Of a stretch of DNA of 8,484 nucleotides, positions 6,929 to 8,484 are shown piece by piece. The number at the start of each line of letters is the position of its first letter. Position 1 is the stretch's first letter. The notes under the pieces are model-generated. The model saw nothing but the letters and a program-made list of their open reading frames with translations. It searched no databases and had not been told where the DNA came from. Location: assembly GCA_947564765.1 (NCBI GenBank), contig CANODN010000073.1, positions 1 to 8,484 on the forward strand, written 5' to 3'. This DNA comes from an uncultured Roseburia sp. (GTDB lineage: Bacteria > Bacillota > Clostridia > Lachnospirales > Lachnospiraceae). A program made the translations under genes and the position numbers.

Positions 6929-7210
6929 ATGCGTATAGAGGCTTATAATCAGGTTGCACAATTATATAAAGGCAGTAAGTCAGGAAAAACACAGAAGGTA
7001 TCAGGTATGACAGCCGGACGGGATGAAGTAACCATTTCACGGGCCGGTTATGATTATCAGATTGCAAAGCAGGCAGTAGCAGAAGCTTCAGATATCAGGG
7101 AAGATAAAGTCGCCGGGTTGAAAGCAAGAGTGGAATCGGGGAGTTACAAAGTTGATACTGGAGATTTTGCCAGCAAACTGTTAGAGAAATACAATGCTCT
7201 GCAGAAATAA
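6929..7210 (+). CDS. flgM: FlgM, anti-sigma-28 factor
   Basis: The 93-residue product has the size and layout of FlgM: a short, polar, probably disordered N-terminal half with DEVTISRAG near 32-40, and a C-terminal helical half with the family pattern IREDKVAGLKARVESGSY, then DTGDFASKLLEKY (about 57-88). FlgM holds sigma-28 inactive in the cytosol until the hook-basal body is complete and, in many bacteria, FlgM is then exported. ATG 6929 is chosen because AAAGGAG at 6914-6920 is 8 nt upstream and the product then begins MRIEAYNQVAQLY, as in Clostridia/Bacillus homologues; the frame extends upstream through the HAD gene, but that part is non-coding shadow. It is the first gene of a flgM-flgN-flgK set, with a sigma-28-like promoter just upstream. 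Confidence 0.92.
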   Translation: MRIEAYNQVAQLYKGSKSGKTQKVSGMTAGRDEVTISRAGYDYQIAKQAVAEASDIREDKVAGLKARVESGSYKVDTGDFASKLLEKYNALQK

Positions 7211-7222
7211 GTGCATGAAAAA

Positions 7223-7228
7223 GTGAGG
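7223..7228 (+). promoter_or_regulatory. Ribosome binding site that sets the flgN start at GTG
   Basis: GTGAGG at 7223-7228 stands 2 nt from TTG 7231, 8 nt from GTG 7237 and 20 nt from ATG 7249. Only GTG 7237 has normal spacing, and it gives the family-like N-terminus MASLMDSLVEVLEEE. Confidence 0.65.
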
Positions 7229-7236
7229 AATTGCCA

Positions 7237-7749
7237 GTGGCCAGTTTAATGGATAGTCTTGTAGAAGTCTTAGAAGAAGAAAATGTTCAATATGAAAAGC
7301 TTGTGGAACTGTCAAAGGAGAAAAAGCAGGCGATCATCGAAGCGGATATAGAAGCTTTGGAAAGTATTACAGGAAAAGAGCAGGATGTTTCCAGTTATCT
7401 TCGGAATCTGGATATCCGCAGAGACTCCGTATTAAAGGATATGGCAGATGTATTGGGAAAAGATTTTAAAGAGATGACCATTACAAAATTAATCGGATAT
7501 TTAGAGCAGCAGCCAAAGGAACAGGAGCGGCTCTCTAAGGTCCGTGCGAAGATTTTGACCACCGGCAGTCAGATGCAGGAGTGGAATAAGAGAAATGAAG
7601 CTCTTTTGAATCAAGCGCTTGAAATGGTAGAATTCGATCTCACCTTGTTTAAAAGTATGCGGCAGGCGCCCGAGACTGCAAATTATAACAGGGATGCCCA
7701 CAATACAGGAGATCTGCTGGGCAACAGCGGATTTGATGCGAAGCAATAG
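7237..7749 (+). CDS. flgN: FlgN-family flagellar export chaperone
   Basis: The 170-residue product (GTG start) is almost entirely charged and helical, as expected for FlgN, the cytosolic chaperone that binds the hook-filament junction proteins FlgK and FlgL and delivers them to the flagellar type III export apparatus. The N-terminal helix SLVEVLEEENVQYEKLVELS and the following KKQAIIEADIEALESIT segment match the FlgN pattern of heptad-like helices. A second long helix runs over about 85-145 (EQQPKEQERLSKVRAKIL onward), and the C-terminal about 25 residues are polar and probably flexible, as is usual for the client-binding tail. The gene lies 26 nt after flgM and 22 nt before flgK, the conserved order in Firmicutes. 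A TTG start at 7231 would add only two residues. Sequence conservation in this family is low, so context carries part of the call. Confidence 0.88.
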   Translation: MASLMDSLVEVLEEENVQYEKLVELSKEKKQAIIEADIEALESITGKEQDVSSYLRNLDIRRDSVLKDMADVLGKDFKEMTITKLIGYLEQQPKEQERLSKVRAKILTTGSQMQEWNKRNEALLNQALEMVEFDLTLFKSMRQAPETANYNRDAHNTGDLLGNSGFDAKQ

Positions 7750-7771
7750 AAAGTGACAGGGAGGAAGAATC

Positions 7772-8484
7772 ATGGCCAATTCAATGGGAAGTTTATTTAT
7801 TGGAGAATCCGGGCTGAAAACAAGTCAGAATGCGTTAAATGCAACAGCCAATAACTTTGCGAACGTAGATACCAAAGGATATGTCCGCGAGCGGATTTTA
7901 CAGGAAGACAGACATTACGATACATTTAAGAGAACGGCGGCGATCGGTCCGTCACAGTCAGGTCTTGGTGTAGCCATCGGTGATGTGGTGCACGCAAGAG
8001 ACATCTTTTTAGATAAAACATTCCGGACGCAGACGGGGCGTTCGGGATTTTACTCTACAACCTATGAAGCAATCGATGAAGTTTATACGTTGTTCCAGGA
8101 GTTGGAGGGAACGTCATTTCAGGAATCCCTGCTGGGAGAAACCGGTCTGTGGGCCGCGTTTCAGGAATATGCAAAGGATCCTTCCGATAAAACCAATCAG
8201 AACCTGATCGTTCAGAAAGCCAGTTTGTTTGAGACAAGATCGAAAGCAGTGTACAACGGGCTGAAGAAGTATCAGTCAAATCTAAACCGGCAGATTTCAG
8301 ACTCGATAGATGATATCAATGAGCTGGGAGAAACCATTCGGGAATTAAATCTTCAGATTATGAAAATTGAAGCGGGCGGAGTAGAGACAGCCATGGATCT
8401 TCGGGATCAGAGAGATCTTGCGCTGGATGAGCTGGCTGCTTACGGAGATATATCATATAAAGAGCTGGCAAACGGAGTTGTAAA
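7772..8484 (+). CDS. flgK: FlgK, hook-filament junction protein 1 (HAP1), N-terminal part
   Basis: The frame starts at ATG 7772 and stays open to the window end, giving 237 complete codons; FlgK proteins are usually 450-650 residues, so more than half may be missing. The N-terminus MANSMGSLFIGESGLKTSQN and the flagellar rod/hook/HAP motif NNFANVDTKGYVRE (27-40) mark the D0 helix region shared by FlgK, FlgE and FlgG. Further on, DPSDKTNQNLIVQKASLFET and MDLRDQRDLALDELAAYGDI are strongly FlgK-like; the RDQRD-LDEL pattern separates it from FlgE and FlgL. The protein is exported without a cleavable signal and links hook to filament. GGGAGG at 7759-7764 is 7 nt upstream. It follows flgN, its likely chaperone, in the same operon. 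Confidence 0.94.
   Translation, partial: MANSMGSLFIGESGLKTSQNALNATANNFANVDTKGYVRERILQEDRHYDTFKRTAAIGPSQSGLGVAIGDVVHARDIFLDKTFRTQTGRSGFYSTTYEAIDEVYTLFQELEGTSFQESLLGETGLWAAFQEYAKDPSDKTNQNLIVQKASLFETRSKAVYNGLKKYQSNLNRQISDSIDDINELGETIRELNLQIMKIEAGGVETAMDLRDQRDLALDELAAYGDISYKELANGVV

Noticed and set aside
1..8484. CRISPR array, tRNA, rRNA, insertion sequence or phage attachment site
   Set aside because: No regularly spaced repeats, no cloverleaf-like sequence, no transposase and no terminal inverted repeats were seen; the window is continuous same-strand coding DNA.

Overview
The window looks like chromosomal DNA of a motile, low-to-mid GC Firmicute, most likely a Clostridia/Lachnospiraceae-type bacterium. 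This rests on strong AGGAGG-type ribosome binding sites, the B. subtilis yceG/yceH-like gene order, and a Firmicute-type flgM-flgN-flgK cluster with a candidate sigma-28 (SigD-like) promoter. The taxonomy is inferred from style and gene content; there is no rRNA in the window. All genes are on the + strand, tightly packed, with no gene-free stretch above 300 bases.

Region 1 (1-6873) is the downstream part of a Ter (tellurite/stress) operon. It holds the C-terminal end of a YceG-type 'biosynthetic module' protein, a TelA/YceH protein, three tandem TerD-family genes, a ten-helix PMCA-type P-type Ca2+ ATPase, and a small HAD phosphatase. Gaps are 1 to 23 nt and stop codons overlap or abut the next Shine-Dalgarno, so one polycistronic message is likely. 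The promoter and the first genes lie upstream of the window. No terC is visible; the membrane transporter here is the Ca2+ ATPase, which fits the Ca2+-binding character of TerD domains. The HAD enzyme is plausibly the phosphatase of the Ter-linked metabolite pathway to which YceG is assigned.

Region 2 (6874-8484) is the start of a late flagellar operon: flgM (anti-sigma-28), flgN (export chaperone of the hook-filament junction proteins) and flgK (HAP1, cut by the window end). A sigma-28-like promoter (TAAG - 15 nt - ACCGATAA) lies inside the last codons of the HAD gene. No rho-independent terminator is visible between the two operons.

Points worth a second look are the missing terminator and embedded sigma-28-like promoter at the Ter/flagellar junction, the divergence of the third TerD copy at its acidic metal-binding cluster, the pairing of TerD paralogues with a Ca2+ pump, a non-standard actuator motif (NGEA instead of TGES) in that pump, and an 11-bp perfect inverted repeat inside the HAD gene. 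I did not find a clearly new type of system; the genes all fall in known families, and the interest is in their combination.
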